From contig JAHLLG010000005.1 of NCBI GenBank assembly GCA_020444275.1, forward strand, positions 152,004 to 216,003: 64,000 bases of DNA, read 5' to 3'. The notes under the pieces were generated by a model. The model made no database searches and was not told the DNA's origin. It was given only the letters and a program-made list of their open reading frames with translations. The first letter of the stretch is position 1. Each line of letters begins with the position of its first letter. Positions 38,494 to 48,040 of this stretch are shown one piece after another. A program made the position numbers and the translations under genes. This DNA comes from Bacteroidota bacterium (GTDB lineage Bacteria; Bacteroidota; Bacteroidia; Bacteroidales; UBA12077).

Positions 38494-40833
38494 ATGAAGT
38501 TGAAAATAAAATATTATAGATCAGCCATAAGGTTTATGGATTATATGTTGCTGCTAAGTTTCTTAATGCTGCTAATCTCTTCATGTTCATCTACAAAAAC
38601 GTTAAAGAATAATGAATTTCTTTATCAAGCGAATAAATTGGAGATAAAAGATAGAGGTAAATTTCAGGAATTGGGATTAAAAAGAAATTTGAAAAAGCAA
38701 GTTAAGCCAGAACCTAACGATCGTTTTTTTGGTGTAGCACCTGTAAAACTTTGGATTTATAATTTGGTGGGCGACAGCATACCGGAAAAAGGAGTAAGAA
38801 GCTGGATTCGAAGAAAATTTGGACAAGCTCCGGTTATTTATAAATCATTTTATGCCCAGCAAAACAAAAATGCCATTCAGGAATATTTATTTAATAATGG
38901 ATACTTTAATGCCTCTGCAAATTCAAGCGTGAATAACAAGGGAAAAAAGATAACCGTTTTGTACAGTCTGCAATTAAACAGACAATTTACATATGATACC
39001 ATTGTGTTTCCAAAAGTTAAAGATTCACTAACAAGATATATCAATGAATCAAAGAGTGAATCTTTATTAAAAAGCGGTAAAGCATATAAATTAAAAGAGC
39101 TCGAAGATGAAAGAATTCGCATTAATGCGTTTTTAAAGAACAAAGGGTTTTATTTTTTTGATCCAAACTTTTTGATTTTTGAAGTTGATTCTAACGATTA
39201 CAAAGCCTCAGTAGCAATAGATTTAAAGGTTAAGACCAATATTCCGCAAAATGCAAGCCAACAGTATTACATTAATAAAATTACTGTGGATAGCGATTAT
39301 TCATTGAATAAACTTAAAGAAAACAAGGATACATTAATGGTTGATAACCTTATGTTACTTTATACCGATAAGGTTTTAAAGCCCAAAATAATACAAAATT
39401 CTATTATGTTTAATACGGGTGATCTTTATAACTACAATGCCTATACACAAACATTAAATAAGTTTTCGGGTTTAGGGATCTATAAATTTACCAACATCAG
39501 GTATAAACAAACACAATCCGATTCAACGTTACTCAATGCAAATATATATCTTACAAAATCAGTTCCAAGGTCGGTTCGAACAGTAGTTAGGGCCGTTACC
39601 AAATCGAATGATTATTTAGGACCTGAGATTACACTCAGCTATCGTGACAGGAATTTATTGAACGGAGCAGAATTATTTACACTTAATCTGAATTCATCTT
39701 TTGAAACACAGTTTGGAAACGAAAATGAAGGAGGAAACTCTTACGAGGTGGGTTTCGATGCAAACTTATCTGTCCCAAGGTTTATCTTTCCCATTATTGA
39801 TCTGAATAAGTACTTGTCTGAGAAATATACTCCTAAAACCAATTTGAGAGTAGGATACAGCTATCACTTTCGAACAAAGTATTTTAAAATGAATACCTTC
39901 AACTTGCTTTATGGATACAACTGGAACGAAACATTAACGAAAAGTCACGATTTAAAAACAATTAATCTGAGTTATTCCAGACTAACCGATCGTACCAATG
40001 CATTTGAAGAAATATTATCAGAAAATGAACTATTACGTCAGAGCTTTGAAGAAAAGCTGATGCTAAGCTTATCTTATACCTATAAAATAAATACTTCCCT
40101 TAGCTCTGATTTGGGCGATGGTATATTCCTAACAGTTAATCCCGAAATAGCAGGCCAGCTGCTTAGTTTGTATAATTATTTTGTGCGAGGCTACTTCCCA
40201 AGTTCTGAAAATCCTTCAAAAATACTGGGTATAAAATATTCTCAATTTGCAAGAATATCTGCTGATTTTAGGTGGAATAAAACCCTTCGTGAGGGCAGTA
40301 TGCTTGCAACAAGGTTTTTTGCCGGTGTTGGTTCAGCATATGGAAACTCGGATGTCTTGCCGTATATAAAACAATTTTATATTGGCGGAGCCAGTGATAT
40401 AAGAGCTTTTTTTTCACATACAGTTGGACCGGGTAGCTATTATCCACCAGACAGTATTGAAAATAATTATTTCGATCAGGTTGGCGAAATCAAACTGGAA
40501 AGTAATATCGAATACCGGTTTGATATAATAAGTTTTTTGAAAGGTGCTGTTTTTATTGATGCCGGAAATATTTGGCTGTTAGAACCAAACCCGCAGAAAC
40601 CAGGAGGCGAGTTTAATATTAATTCCGTATTTGACCAATTGGCTATCGGTGGTGGCTTTGGTTTGAGATTGGATGCATCCGTTTTAGTTTTACGTTTAGA
40701 TTTAGGAGTGCCGCTTCGAAAGCCCTGGTTAGCTGCAAATGATAGATGGGTAATTGATGATTTCAATCTTGGAAGTGCCGCGTGGAGAAGAAATAACCTT
40801 GTTTTAAATATTGCCATTGGATATCCATTTTAA
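38494..40833 (+). CDS. tamL: BamA/TamA-family outer-membrane lipoprotein (TamL)
   Basis: A 779-residue Omp85-family barrel. The N terminus has a lipoprotein signal with LISSC and Cys31, so it is lipidated, as described for TamL of the Bacteroidota. POTRA domains occupy about 45-370. The C-terminal 16-stranded barrel includes the conserved DFRWNKTL region and the QFYIGGASDIRAF segment, corresponding to the Omp85 RGF/Y loop motif, here R-A-F. It ends ...LNIAIGYPF, with terminal Phe as is usual for barrels. It is directly coupled to tamB; together they should form a trans-envelope machine for barrel or lipid insertion. A terminator follows. Confidence 0.92.
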   Translation: MKLKIKYYRSAIRFMDYMLLLSFLMLLISSCSSTKTLKNNEFLYQANKLEIKDRGKFQELGLKRNLKKQVKPEPNDRFFGVAPVKLWIYNLVGDSIPEKGVRSWIRRKFGQAPVIYKSFYAQQNKNAIQEYLFNNGYFNASANSSVNNKGKKITVLYSLQLNRQFTYDTIVFPKVKDSLTRYINESKSESLLKSGKAYKLKELEDERIRINAFLKNKGFYFFDPNFLIFEVDSNDYKASVAIDLKVKTNIPQNASQQYYINKITVDSDYSLNKLKENKDTLMVDNLMLLYTDKVLKPKIIQNSIMFNTGDLYNYNAYTQTLNKFSGLGIYKFTNIRYKQTQSDSTLLNANIYLTKSVPRSVRTVVRAVTKSNDYLGPEITLSYRDRNLLNGAELFTLNLNSSFETQFGNENEGGNSYEVGFDANLSVPRFIFPIIDLNKYLSEKYTPKTNLRVGYSYHFRTKYFKMNTFNLLYGYNWNETLTKSHDLKTINLSYSRLTDRTNAFEEILSENELLRQSFEEKLMLSLSYTYKINTSLSSDLGDGIFLTVNPEIAGQLLSLYNYFVRGYFPSSENPSKILGIKYSQFARISADFRWNKTLREGSMLATRFFAGVGSAYGNSDVLPYIKQFYIGGASDIRAFFSHTVGPGSYYPPDSIENNYFDQVGEIKLESNIEYRFDIISFLKGAVFIDAGNIWLLEPNPQKPGGEFNINSVFDQLAIGGGFGLRLDASVLVLRLDLGVPLRKPWLAANDRWVIDDFNLGSAAWRRNNLVLNIAIGYPF

Positions 40834-40847
40834 AAGTAATATGAAGC

Positions 40848-40877
40848 AAAAGTCTACATAATTATTGTGGACTTTTT
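40848..40877 (+). terminator. Terminator after tamL
   Basis: AAAAGTCTACA (40848-40858) pairs with TGTGGACTTTT (40866-40876), one G-U, loop TAATTAT, ending in a T run. The remaining 260 nt to mlaE (40878-41138) hold the mla leader, in which I see no clear promoter box. Confidence 0.75.
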
Positions 40878-41138
40878 ACCCAAATCACACTCCTTTATTA
40901 AAATATCCTTATGTAATGGATTAATCCTTTATTATAATTATTTAATCATTAAATGTCTATTAATTAGATAGATGTGTCCTTTTGGCAGATTGTAATAACA
41001 AATCTCTGGCTAAATAAGAGAATATATTCTTAAAAGTGAATACTCTTTGCAGCACCAATTAAAAAAACAGTACAACGAATAATGAGTCGGATAAAAGCTT
41101 TAACGTGCTGTTATTTTTAAATTTTATATAAAAGGCTT

Positions 41139-41915
41139 ATGCAAATAAGAACAAATGCTCTGGTAAGTTCAGTTAAAAACTTTTTAATTGAAGTAGGTGG
41201 AATAATAGATTTCACAGTGCTTGTATTTAAGCAATTCTTTAAAAAACCAAGAGAGCATAAAGAAATGATAAAACAAGCATATTATGCCGGTAATAAAACG
41301 TTTCCGTTGATCGCTATTACAGGTTTTATAATGGGGTTGGTGTTAACACTTCAATCCAGGCCTGTTTTGGTTGAATTTGGAGCAGAGTCTTTATTACCCG
41401 GAATGATTTCAGTTTCTATTATAAGAGAAATTGGTCCTGTAATAACAGCATTGTTATGTGCAGGTAAAATTGGTTCCGGATACGGTGCAGAGATAGGATC
41501 TATGAGAGTAACCGAGCAGATTGATGCTATGGAAGTTTCAGGAATAAATCCTGTAAGTTATATAGTAGCCTCCAGAATAATGGCTACAACAATCATGGTC
41601 CCGATTTTAGTTTTACTTGCCGATGCTATTGCCATATACGGTTCTTATGTTGCAGTAAATATGTACAGCGATGTTAATTTTCAGTTGTTTTATAATCAGG
41701 CTTATAATACCCTGTCATTTAAAGATTTAATTCCAGCCACTTTTAAAACGATAATCTTCGGATTTATGATCGGCTTAATCGGTAGTTACAAAGGATATTA
41801 TTCAAAAAGAGGAACAGAGGCAGTTGGAGCTGCAGCTAATTCAGCGGTGGTAACATCATCATTGGCAATTTTTGTGATAGATCTGGTTGTAGTGCAAGTA
41901 ACAGAGTTATTTTAA
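41139..41915 (+). CDS. mlaE: MlaE-type ABC transporter permease
   Basis: A 258-residue inner-membrane permease of the phospholipid-trafficking MCE systems. An amphipathic N-terminal helix precedes five TM segments. The family signatures are IREIGPVITALLCAGKIGSGYGAEIGSMRVTEQIDAMEVSGI, whose E-I-G-S-M-R segment is the coupling region, and ATFKTIIFGFMIGLIGSYKGYYSKRGTEAVG near the C terminus. The next two genes encode the ATPase and MCE subunits, giving a minimal mlaEFD operon. No MlaB or MlaC homologue was seen in the neighbourhood. Confidence 0.93.
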   Translation: MQIRTNALVSSVKNFLIEVGGIIDFTVLVFKQFFKKPREHKEMIKQAYYAGNKTFPLIAITGFIMGLVLTLQSRPVLVEFGAESLLPGMISVSIIREIGPVITALLCAGKIGSGYGAEIGSMRVTEQIDAMEVSGINPVSYIVASRIMATTIMVPILVLLADAIAIYGSYVAVNMYSDVNFQLFYNQAYNTLSFKDLIPATFKTIIFGFMIGLIGSYKGYYSKRGTEAVGAAANSAVVTSSLAIFVIDLVVVQVTELF

Positions 41916-41927
41916 GAATAAAAAGTT

Positions 41928-42659
41928 ATGGAAGCAGTCATTAAAATACGAAATCTTTATAAATCGTTTGGTACCAACGAAGTACTGAAAAATATAAATC
42001 TTACACTAAATAAAGGTGAAAATATTGTAATTCTGGGAAGATCGGGAATTGGAAAATCTGTTTTAGCTAAATGCATTGTTGGTTTATTACAGTTTGATAA
42101 AGGTAGTATAGAAATCTTTAATCAGGATATTTCATCCTTAAGTTCTGATGAGCTCGATGGGATAAGAAAGAAAATGGGATATCTTTTTCAGGGTGGTGCT
42201 TTGTATGATTCCAAAACGGTACGGGAAAACCTGGAGTTTCCATTGCAACGGAGTCGTTTTGCAGAGGCAGATAACATTGATACAAATACTCGTGTCGAAG
42301 AAGTGCTCGAAAATGTGGGACTATTAGATGCTCAACATAAAATGCCGGCCGAGTTATCCGGAGGAATGAAAAAACGGGTTGGACTGGCCAGAACGCTAAT
42401 TCTACAACCCGAAATAATTTTTTATGATGAGCCAACAACAGGGCTCGATCCGGTAACATCTAAAGAAATTAGCCAATTGATGGTAAGAGTGCAGAACAAA
42501 TATAAAACGTCATCACTTATAATAACGCATGATTTAAAATGCGCAAAAACCACTGCAAACAATATTAAACTATTGAGGAATGGTAATTTTTATGCTGAAG
42601 GAACCTATAACGAATTGGAAAATAGTGAGGATGAGGTTGTAAAACAATATTTTAATTAA
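41928..42659 (+). CDS. mlaF: MlaF-type ABC transporter ATP-binding protein
   Basis: The 243-residue ATPase energises MlaE. Walker A is GRSGIGKS (37-44). The Q loop is GYLFQGGALYDS. The signature is LSGGMKKRVGLART, and Walker B is IIFYDEPTTGLDPVT with the D-loop. The switch His lies in IITHDLK. The LSGG-MKKR form is common to MlaF proteins. It starts 12 nt after the mlaE stop and precedes mlaD by 31 nt. Confidence 0.93.
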   Translation: MEAVIKIRNLYKSFGTNEVLKNINLTLNKGENIVILGRSGIGKSVLAKCIVGLLQFDKGSIEIFNQDISSLSSDELDGIRKKMGYLFQGGALYDSKTVRENLEFPLQRSRFAEADNIDTNTRVEEVLENVGLLDAQHKMPAELSGGMKKRVGLARTLILQPEIIFYDEPTTGLDPVTSKEISQLMVRVQNKYKTSSLIITHDLKCAKTTANNIKLLRNGNFYAEGTYNELENSEDEVVKQYFN

Positions 42660-42690
42660 TGATAGCTACATTTTAAAAAGAACAAATGGT

Positions 42691-43635
42691 ATGAAAAATA
42701 ATAATAATCACCAGCTTAAACTTGGAATCTTGATAACAGCCGGACTCTTGTTTTTTGTTGTTTCTGTGTATTTGCTGGGCAAACAACAAAATATGTTTAG
42801 CTCGGACATAAAAGTAAAAGCTCATTTTACGAACATAAAAGGACTACAGGTTGGCAATAATGTCAGGTTTTCAGGAATTAACATTGGAACAGTAACAGAT
42901 ATACATATATTAAACGATTCTGTAATTGAGGTTGAAATGGCTATAGAAAAAGAAGTTACCAAGTTTATAAAGAAGGATTCGAAAGTAGAGATATCTAACG
43001 ATGGTTTGATGGGCAATAAATTGATCACAATTAATCCCGGAAATAGAAGTACATTGGGGATATCAGAAGGAGATGAATTGTTATCAAAAAACAAAATAAC
43101 TTCTGATGAATTGTTGGAAGAAACCAAAAATATTATTATGACAACTAAAACTGTCGCAGGAAATTTAAAGGAAATTACCGAGAAGCTGAATAATGGGAAT
43201 GGCGATTTTTCAAAATTGCTGAATGAAGATGAGATAACAAGCAATTTGAAAAAGGTAAGCGGAGAAATGGTTGGTTTGAGTTCAGATTTAAGAAAAATTT
43301 CTTATAAAATAAATAATGGACACGGAGATATAGGAAGGTTATTAAACGAAGACGGTATTACACGGCAAGCGAATGAAGCTATAAGCAAACTGGATAGTAT
43401 TGCTTTTATAGGTCAGCAAACAATGAATAACCTGCATAAAACATCTGTTGAAATAAACGAAGGTAACGGAGTAATTAATAAATTAATTTATGATACAGTT
43501 TTATCATACAAGTTGGATACAACCATGGTAAAATTGAACCAGGGTATTGATGAGGCAAAACAAGCTGCGTCAACTATAGATAATAGCTGGATCCTAAACG
43601 TTTTTTCGAAAAAGGATAAAAAAAGAGATAAATAA
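42691..43635 (+). CDS. mlaD: MlaD/MCE-family lipid-transport protein
   Basis: A 314-residue periplasmic subunit tethered by one N-terminal TM (about 10-28). The MCE domain (about 37-120) contains AHFTNIKGLQVGNNVRFSGINIGTVTDI and GLMGNKLITINPG. Its hexamer forms the lipid channel above MlaE. The remaining 190 residues are a coiled-coil, Asn/Gly-interrupted tail with two repeats, DFSKLLNEDEIT and DIGRLLNEDGIT, preceded by KINNGHG-like sequence. Such NGxGxxxxLLxD repeats are typical of extended MCE proteins that reach toward the outer membrane. It is the third gene of the operon. Confidence 0.92.
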   Translation: MKNNNNHQLKLGILITAGLLFFVVSVYLLGKQQNMFSSDIKVKAHFTNIKGLQVGNNVRFSGINIGTVTDIHILNDSVIEVEMAIEKEVTKFIKKDSKVEISNDGLMGNKLITINPGNRSTLGISEGDELLSKNKITSDELLEETKNIIMTTKTVAGNLKEITEKLNNGNGDFSKLLNEDEITSNLKKVSGEMVGLSSDLRKISYKINNGHGDIGRLLNEDGITRQANEAISKLDSIAFIGQQTMNNLHKTSVEINEGNGVINKLIYDTVLSYKLDTTMVKLNQGIDEAKQAASTIDNSWILNVFSKKDKKRDK

Positions 43636-43734
43636 AGATACCAAGAAATAATTTTTAGTGGAAATCAGAACCCACTTAAAAAAACGAGGCGGAACTGAAA
43701 AGCCAAACGAGTAAGATTAAAAAATGGTAAGAGT

Positions 43735-44214
43735 ATGAAAAAGCTTATAAGTTTAATATTAGTCATTTTTAGTCTTGGGTATTTTGCTAACGCCCAGGTA
43801 AATCCACACGCAATAGGTTTACGTTTAGGTGGTGATGGTAGTGTAAATGGAGCTGAGCTTTCTTATCAGCACGGTTTAAATAGTATAAACAGGCTCGAAA
43901 TGGACTTTGGCTTTGGAGCTAGCCCAAACCATACCAGAACCTATATGGCTACAGTTTTTCACTGGGATTTCAATATCGTAAGCGGATTTAATTGGTTTAT
44001 TGGACCTGGTGGAGCGGTTGGTTTTTATGCCTACGATAATGAAGATAATTATGTAAATGTTGCCGTAGGAGGACAATTTGGATTTGAGTATGATTTTAAT
44101 GTGCTTGATGTTCCTCTTTTAGTGAGTATTGATGGACGACCAATGTGGGATTTTGTAGGCGATAATCCCGGATTAGGTTGGGGAGCATCATTAGGTATAC
44201 GATATACATGGTAA
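43735..44214 (+). CDS. Small outer-membrane barrel-like protein
   Basis: A 159-residue secreted protein with a signal peptide (1-20, FANAQ). The mature part has Gly/aromatic-rich alternating strands such as GLRLGGDGSVNGAELSYQHGL, NRLEMDFGFGASPNHTRTYMATVFHW, WFIGPGGAVGFYAYDN and VNVAVGGQFGFEYDF. It ends in GASLGIRYTW, an aromatic C-terminal residue. This suggests a small eight-stranded barrel. It follows mlaD after a 99-nt gap, so it may be the operon's outer-membrane partner, but that is inferred from position only. A strong terminator follows. Confidence 0.8.
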   Translation: MKKLISLILVIFSLGYFANAQVNPHAIGLRLGGDGSVNGAELSYQHGLNSINRLEMDFGFGASPNHTRTYMATVFHWDFNIVSGFNWFIGPGGAVGFYAYDNEDNYVNVAVGGQFGFEYDFNVLDVPLLVSIDGRPMWDFVGDNPGLGWGASLGIRYTW

Positions 44215-44230
44215 TAAATATCATGCTCTA

Positions 44231-44269
44231 AAAAAGGAGGTTTTCTATTGCGAAAACCTCCTTTTTATT
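44231..44269 (+). terminator. Strong terminator after the mla region
   Basis: AAAAAGGAGGTTTTC (44231-44245) and GAAAACCTCCTTTTT (44252-44266) are perfect reverse complements (15 bp) with a 6-nt loop and flanking A and T runs. The symmetry allows bidirectional use, also serving the minus-strand rhodanese gene. Confidence 0.9.
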
Positions 44270-44310
44270 TTAATGTGTTTGGGATGTCTTTGGTTGTTAG
44301 TGCAAATCGC

Positions 44311-44715
44311 TTAATCTTCAACCAATTTATAAGGCCATCTTTTATAACCACCCCAATTCATCATTTTTGTGTACCCTTGTTCTTCCAACTTTTTAATAAC
44401 AGACTGTGCTCTTCCTCCCGTTTCACAATACAAAATCAGATATTGTTCTTTCGGAAGTTCATCTAATTTATCCATAATTACCGATGATGGATAAGATTTT
44501 GCCGTTGGTATGTGTCCTGCTTTATATTTATCTTTCGGCCTTACATCTATTATCCATATTGAAGAATCAGGATTAATAGTGAGTTCTTTTAATTTCTCAG
44601 GAGGTAAATATTTTTTTAATGGTTCTCCGTCTTTGGAAGTATATCCTTCATAACATGATGGTAATAAAATCACAAAACTTAAAACTACAGTTAGTAAAAC
44701 ATATTTTTTCATCAT
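44311..44715 (-). CDS. Rhodanese-domain lipoprotein
   Basis: A 134-residue protein with a lipoprotein signal (LLPSC, Cys21), so it is membrane-anchored outside the cytoplasm. A single rhodanese domain follows. WIIDVRPKDKYKAGHIPTAKSYP is the CH2A-like first half and ILYCETGGRAQSVIKKL is the active-site loop with Cys97. Such proteins move sulfur or act as persulfide relays, and an envelope location suggests handling of sulfide or thiosulfate. It is monocistronic on the minus strand, and the bidirectional terminator at 44231 lies at its 3' side. The second Met (44712) is an alternative start. Confidence 0.88.
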   Translation of the reverse strand: MMKKYVLLTVVLSFVILLPSCYEGYTSKDGEPLKKYLPPEKLKELTINPDSSIWIIDVRPKDKYKAGHIPTAKSYPSSVIMDKLDELPKEQYLILYCETGGRAQSVIKKLEEQGYTKMMNWGGYKRWPYKLVED

Positions 44716-44960
44716 TAAATTTTCCTTTTTTTATATTTTGAACACCCGGCTTATGGTTACTTGGACTTATATCGTAAAAAGCTGGTATTCATTATAGATT
44801 ATTATGTATTATAACTAAGGTAAAGAATCTTGCATGGAAAGTCAATTAATTGCAAATTAATCTGAGTTGTAGTTATAAAAATCCACGTTACGTTTTTGCA
44901 GATAATAAGACTTGCTTTTAATCAGTCTAAAAAATTACGTTAAGAATGTTTTTAAAAGGC

Positions 44961-44987
44961 AAAAACGGGGGCAAACCAAAGCCCCCG
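44961..44987 (-). terminator. Terminator of the tRNA-Arg gene
   Basis: On the minus strand CGGGGGC...GCCCCCG (7-bp stem, 8-nt loop; plus-strand arms 44966-44972 and 44981-44987) is followed by TTTTT. It lies 34 nt downstream of the minus-strand tRNA. Confidence 0.85.
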
Positions 44988-45020
44988 AAATTTAAAATAC
45001 TAATAATAAATTACTTAAAG

Positions 45021-45094
45021 TGACCCAAGGAGGACTCGAACCCCCAACCCTCAGAGCCGAAATCTGATATTCTATCCAATTGAACTATTGGGCC
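45021..45094 (-). tRNA. tRNA-Arg (anticodon TCG)
   Basis: Read on the minus strand, the acceptor stem GGCCCAA pairs with TTGGGTC (one G-U) with discriminator A. The anticodon arm TCAGA-TTTCGGC-TCTGA gives anticodon TCG, reading CGA codons. The T arm GGGGGTTCGAGTCCTCC is standard. CCA is not encoded in place. Confidence 0.93.
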
Positions 45095-45193
45095 ATCTTA
45101 TGTGGTGCAAATTTAAAAAAAATATTTACTCCCGAAACTATTTTCATGAAAGTATTAATCTAAACTGATTACCATTAATTCATAAACTTTTTC

Positions 45194-45201
45194 TAATTTC
45201 G
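45194..45201 (+). promoter_or_regulatory. Putative -7 element of leuS
   Basis: TAATTTCG is a one-base variant of TAnnTTTG, 38 nt before the leuS start. Confidence 0.4.
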
Positions 45202-45238
45202 CAGATTGATAAATTAATTCTTATAACGATATAATACT

Positions 45239-48022
45239 ATGGAATATAATTTCAGAAACATAGAGCAAAAGTGGCAAAAAACTTGGGATGAAAAGGATAC
45301 ATATAAAGCTGAAATTGATAAGGATAAACCTAAATATTACGTGTTAGATATGTTTCCTTATCCATCCGGAGCGGGTTTGCATGTTGGACATCCTTTAGGA
45401 TATATAGCTTCCGACATATATTCCAGGTATAAGCGATTGAATGGTTATAATGTATTACATCCAATGGGATACGATGCTTTCGGATTACCTGCAGAGCAAT
45501 ATGCCATTCAAACCGGTCAGCATCCGGCAATAACTACAGATAAAAATATTAAGCGATATAAAGAACAGTTAGTAAAAATTGGTTTTTCGTACGATTGGGA
45601 TCGAGAAATAAGAACCTGTGATCCGGATTACTACAAGTGGACACAGTGGGTGTTTATTGAATTATTCGAGCATTGGTTTAATAAAAAAACGCAAAAAGCA
45701 GAACCAATAGCTGAATTGATTAAGACATTTGAGAGTGAAGGGAATAAAGATGTTGATGCAGCATGCGATGAAACAAGTCTTTTTACTGCCGATGAATGGA
45801 AAAAGAAGTCTGAAAAGCAACAACAGGAAATTCTATTAAATTATAGACTTGCTTACCTGGCAGATACTATGGTAAACTGGTGTGCTGAGTTAGGAACAGT
45901 GTTAGCTAATGATGAAGTAAAAGAGGGATTCTCCGTTCGAGGCGGATATCCTGTGGTTCAGAAAAAAATGAAGCAGTGGTCGCTTCGAATATCTGCGTAT
46001 GCAGAAAGATTATTAAACAATTTGGAAAAACTTGAATGGACAGATTCTTTAAAAGAGATTCAAAGAAACTGGATAGGACGATCTGAAGGTGCCGAAATGA
46101 AATTTAAGTTGAAAGATTCCGATTTAGAAATGGAAATCTTCACTACTCGTCCTGACACTAGCTGGGGGGTTACATTTATGGTATTAGCTCCGGAGAGTGA
46201 ACTGGTTCCACAAGTAACAACTGACGAATATAAAGATAAGGTCGATGAATATATTAAGGAAACTAAAAAGCGTTCAGAACGCGAACGATTAGCTGATGCT
46301 AAAACAGTTAGTGGGCAGTTTACAGGAGGTTATGCAATAAATCCTTTAACAAATCAGGAGATTCCTATTTACATTAGTGATTATGTATTAATGGGATACG
46401 GAACAGGTGCAATTATGGCTGTTCCAGGGCACGATAGCCGCGACTTTAAATTTGCACGTCATTTTAATTTGCCAATTATTCAGGTTGTTGTGAAAGATGG
46501 AGAAGAGCCTACTGATCCTCAAACCTGGGATGACTCTTATGACGGAAAAGAGGGTAAAATGATTCATTCAGGATTTATTAATGGTCTTGATGTAAACGAA
46601 GCCATTGAAAAAACCATTCAGCATATTGAAAAAGAAGGAATAGGAAACAGGAAGGTTAATTTCCGGTTACGTGATGCTATTTTTAGTCGACAGCGTTATT
46701 GGGGAGAACCATTCCCGGTTTATTTTAAAGATGGAATCCCATATCCGGTTAAGAAGGAAAACCTGCCTCTTGAATTGCCCGAAGTAGATGCTTATTTACC
46801 TACCGATAAAGGTGAACCTCCATTAGGCAGAGCAAAAGATTGGCACACAGAAGAGGGCTATCCATACGAATTAAGTACCATGCCTGGCTTTGCAGGATCA
46901 TCTGCATATTATCTGCGATATATGGATCCACACAACAACAATGCGTTAGTTTCAAAAGAGGCAAATGAATATTGGCAAGATGTTGATTTGTATATCGGAG
47001 GAACCGAGCATGCAACCGGTCACCTGATCTATTCAAGATTCTGGAATAAGTTTCTGTTTGATATTGGCTGGGTTTGTAAGGATGAACCATTCAAGAAATT
47101 GATAAATCAGGGTATGATTCAAGGTAGATCGAATTTTGTTTATCGGGTAAAAGGTACCAATAAATTTGTTTCGTATAATTTACGAAATGAGTATGAGGTA
47201 ACGCCGATTCATGCAGATGTAAATATTGTAAATAATGATATCCTGGATACAGAAGCTTTTAAAAATTGGAATCCGGAGTATAAAGATGCTGAGTTTATTC
47301 TTGAAGACAATAAGTATGTTTGCGGGTATGCAGTGGAGAAAATGTCAAAATCATTATATAATGTGGTAAACCCGGATGATATCATTGAGCAATATGGAGC
47401 CGATACGTTAAGAATGTATGAAATGTTCCTGGGGCCTTTAGAGATGTCCAAACCTTGGGATACTAACGGAATTGATGGAGTACACAAGTTCTTGCGTAAG
47501 TTCTGGAGATTATTCCACGATAATGATTTTAATTTCTCTGTTTCAGAAGATGAGCCAACGGAAGACGAATTGAAGATACTTCATAAAACCATTAAAAAAG
47601 TTACTGAAGATATCGAAAGATTCTCTTTCAACACATCAGTTAGCGCCTTTATGATTTGTGTAAATGAGTTAACTGATCTAAAGTGCAATAAAAAAGCAGT
47701 TTTAGAACCACTTGCAATAATATTGTCTCCTTTTGCACCGCATATTACAGAAGAAATTTGGTCGCTTTGTGGAAATATAGGAAGTATAACTGTGGCGGAT
47801 TTCCCAACATATGAGGAAAAATATTTGGTGGAGAGTTCATTCGAATATCCTGTTTCATTCAATGGCAAAATGCGTTTTAAAATAAAGCTACCAATGGATA
47901 TTTCAGCAAAAGATGCAGAAAAACAGGTGTTAGGGCATGAATTAGCTCAAAAATGGATCGAAGGCAAAACACCAAGGAAAGTAATCTTTGTTCCGAAAAA
48001 GATCATTAATATTGTCATATAA
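45239..48022 (+). CDS. leuS: Leucyl-tRNA synthetase
   Basis: A class Ia synthetase of 927 residues, longer than the about 860-880 of enterobacterial and Bacillus enzymes. HVGH (48-51) in [18 protein letters not shown] is the HIGH motif. KMSKS is at 701-705. The CP1 editing domain lies between about 225 and 430 and includes the [19 protein letters not shown] region. The extra length includes an acidic and charged stretch at about 152-205 ([26 protein letters not shown]), which looks like a lineage-specific insertion, and others near 610-680 are possible. It is preceded by a divergent tRNA-Arg gene and followed by a YitT-family gene 18 nt later. Confidence 0.97.
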   Translation: MEYNFRNIEQKWQKTWDEKDTYKAEIDKDKPKYYVLDMFPYPSGAGLHVGHPLGYIASDIYSRYKRLNGYNVLHPMGYDAFGLPAEQYAIQTGQHPAITTDKNIKRYKEQLVKIGFSYDWDREIRTCDPDYYKWTQWVFIELFEHWFNKKTQKAEPIAELIKTFESEGNKDVDAACDETSLFTADEWKKKSEKQQQEILLNYRLAYLADTMVNWCAELGTVLANDEVKEGFSVRGGYPVVQKKMKQWSLRISAYAERLLNNLEKLEWTDSLKEIQRNWIGRSEGAEMKFKLKDSDLEMEIFTTRPDTSWGVTFMVLAPESELVPQVTTDEYKDKVDEYIKETKKRSERERLADAKTVSGQFTGGYAINPLTNQEIPIYISDYVLMGYGTGAIMAVPGHDSRDFKFARHFNLPIIQVVVKDGEEPTDPQTWDDSYDGKEGKMIHSGFINGLDVNEAIEKTIQHIEKEGIGNRKVNFRLRDAIFSRQRYWGEPFPVYFKDGIPYPVKKENLPLELPEVDAYLPTDKGEPPLGRAKDWHTEEGYPYELSTMPGFAGSSAYYLRYMDPHNNNALVSKEANEYWQDVDLYIGGTEHATGHLIYSRFWNKFLFDIGWVCKDEPFKKLINQGMIQGRSNFVYRVKGTNKFVSYNLRNEYEVTPIHADVNIVNNDILDTEAFKNWNPEYKDAEFILEDNKYVCGYAVEKMSKSLYNVVNPDDIIEQYGADTLRMYEMFLGPLEMSKPWDTNGIDGVHKFLRKFWRLFHDNDFNFSVSEDEPTEDELKILHKTIKKVTEDIERFSFNTSVSAFMICVNELTDLKCNKKAVLEPLAIILSPFAPHITEEIWSLCGNIGSITVADFPTYEEKYLVESSFEYPVSFNGKMRFKIKLPMDISAKDAEKQVLGHELAQKWIEGKTPRKVIFVPKKIINIVI

Positions 48023-48040
48023 GTTTATATATAAATTATC

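Noticed and set aside
40476-40817. Minus-strand 113-codon frame opposite tamL
   Set aside because: Lies wholly inside the conserved barrel-coding region of tamL; no independent support.
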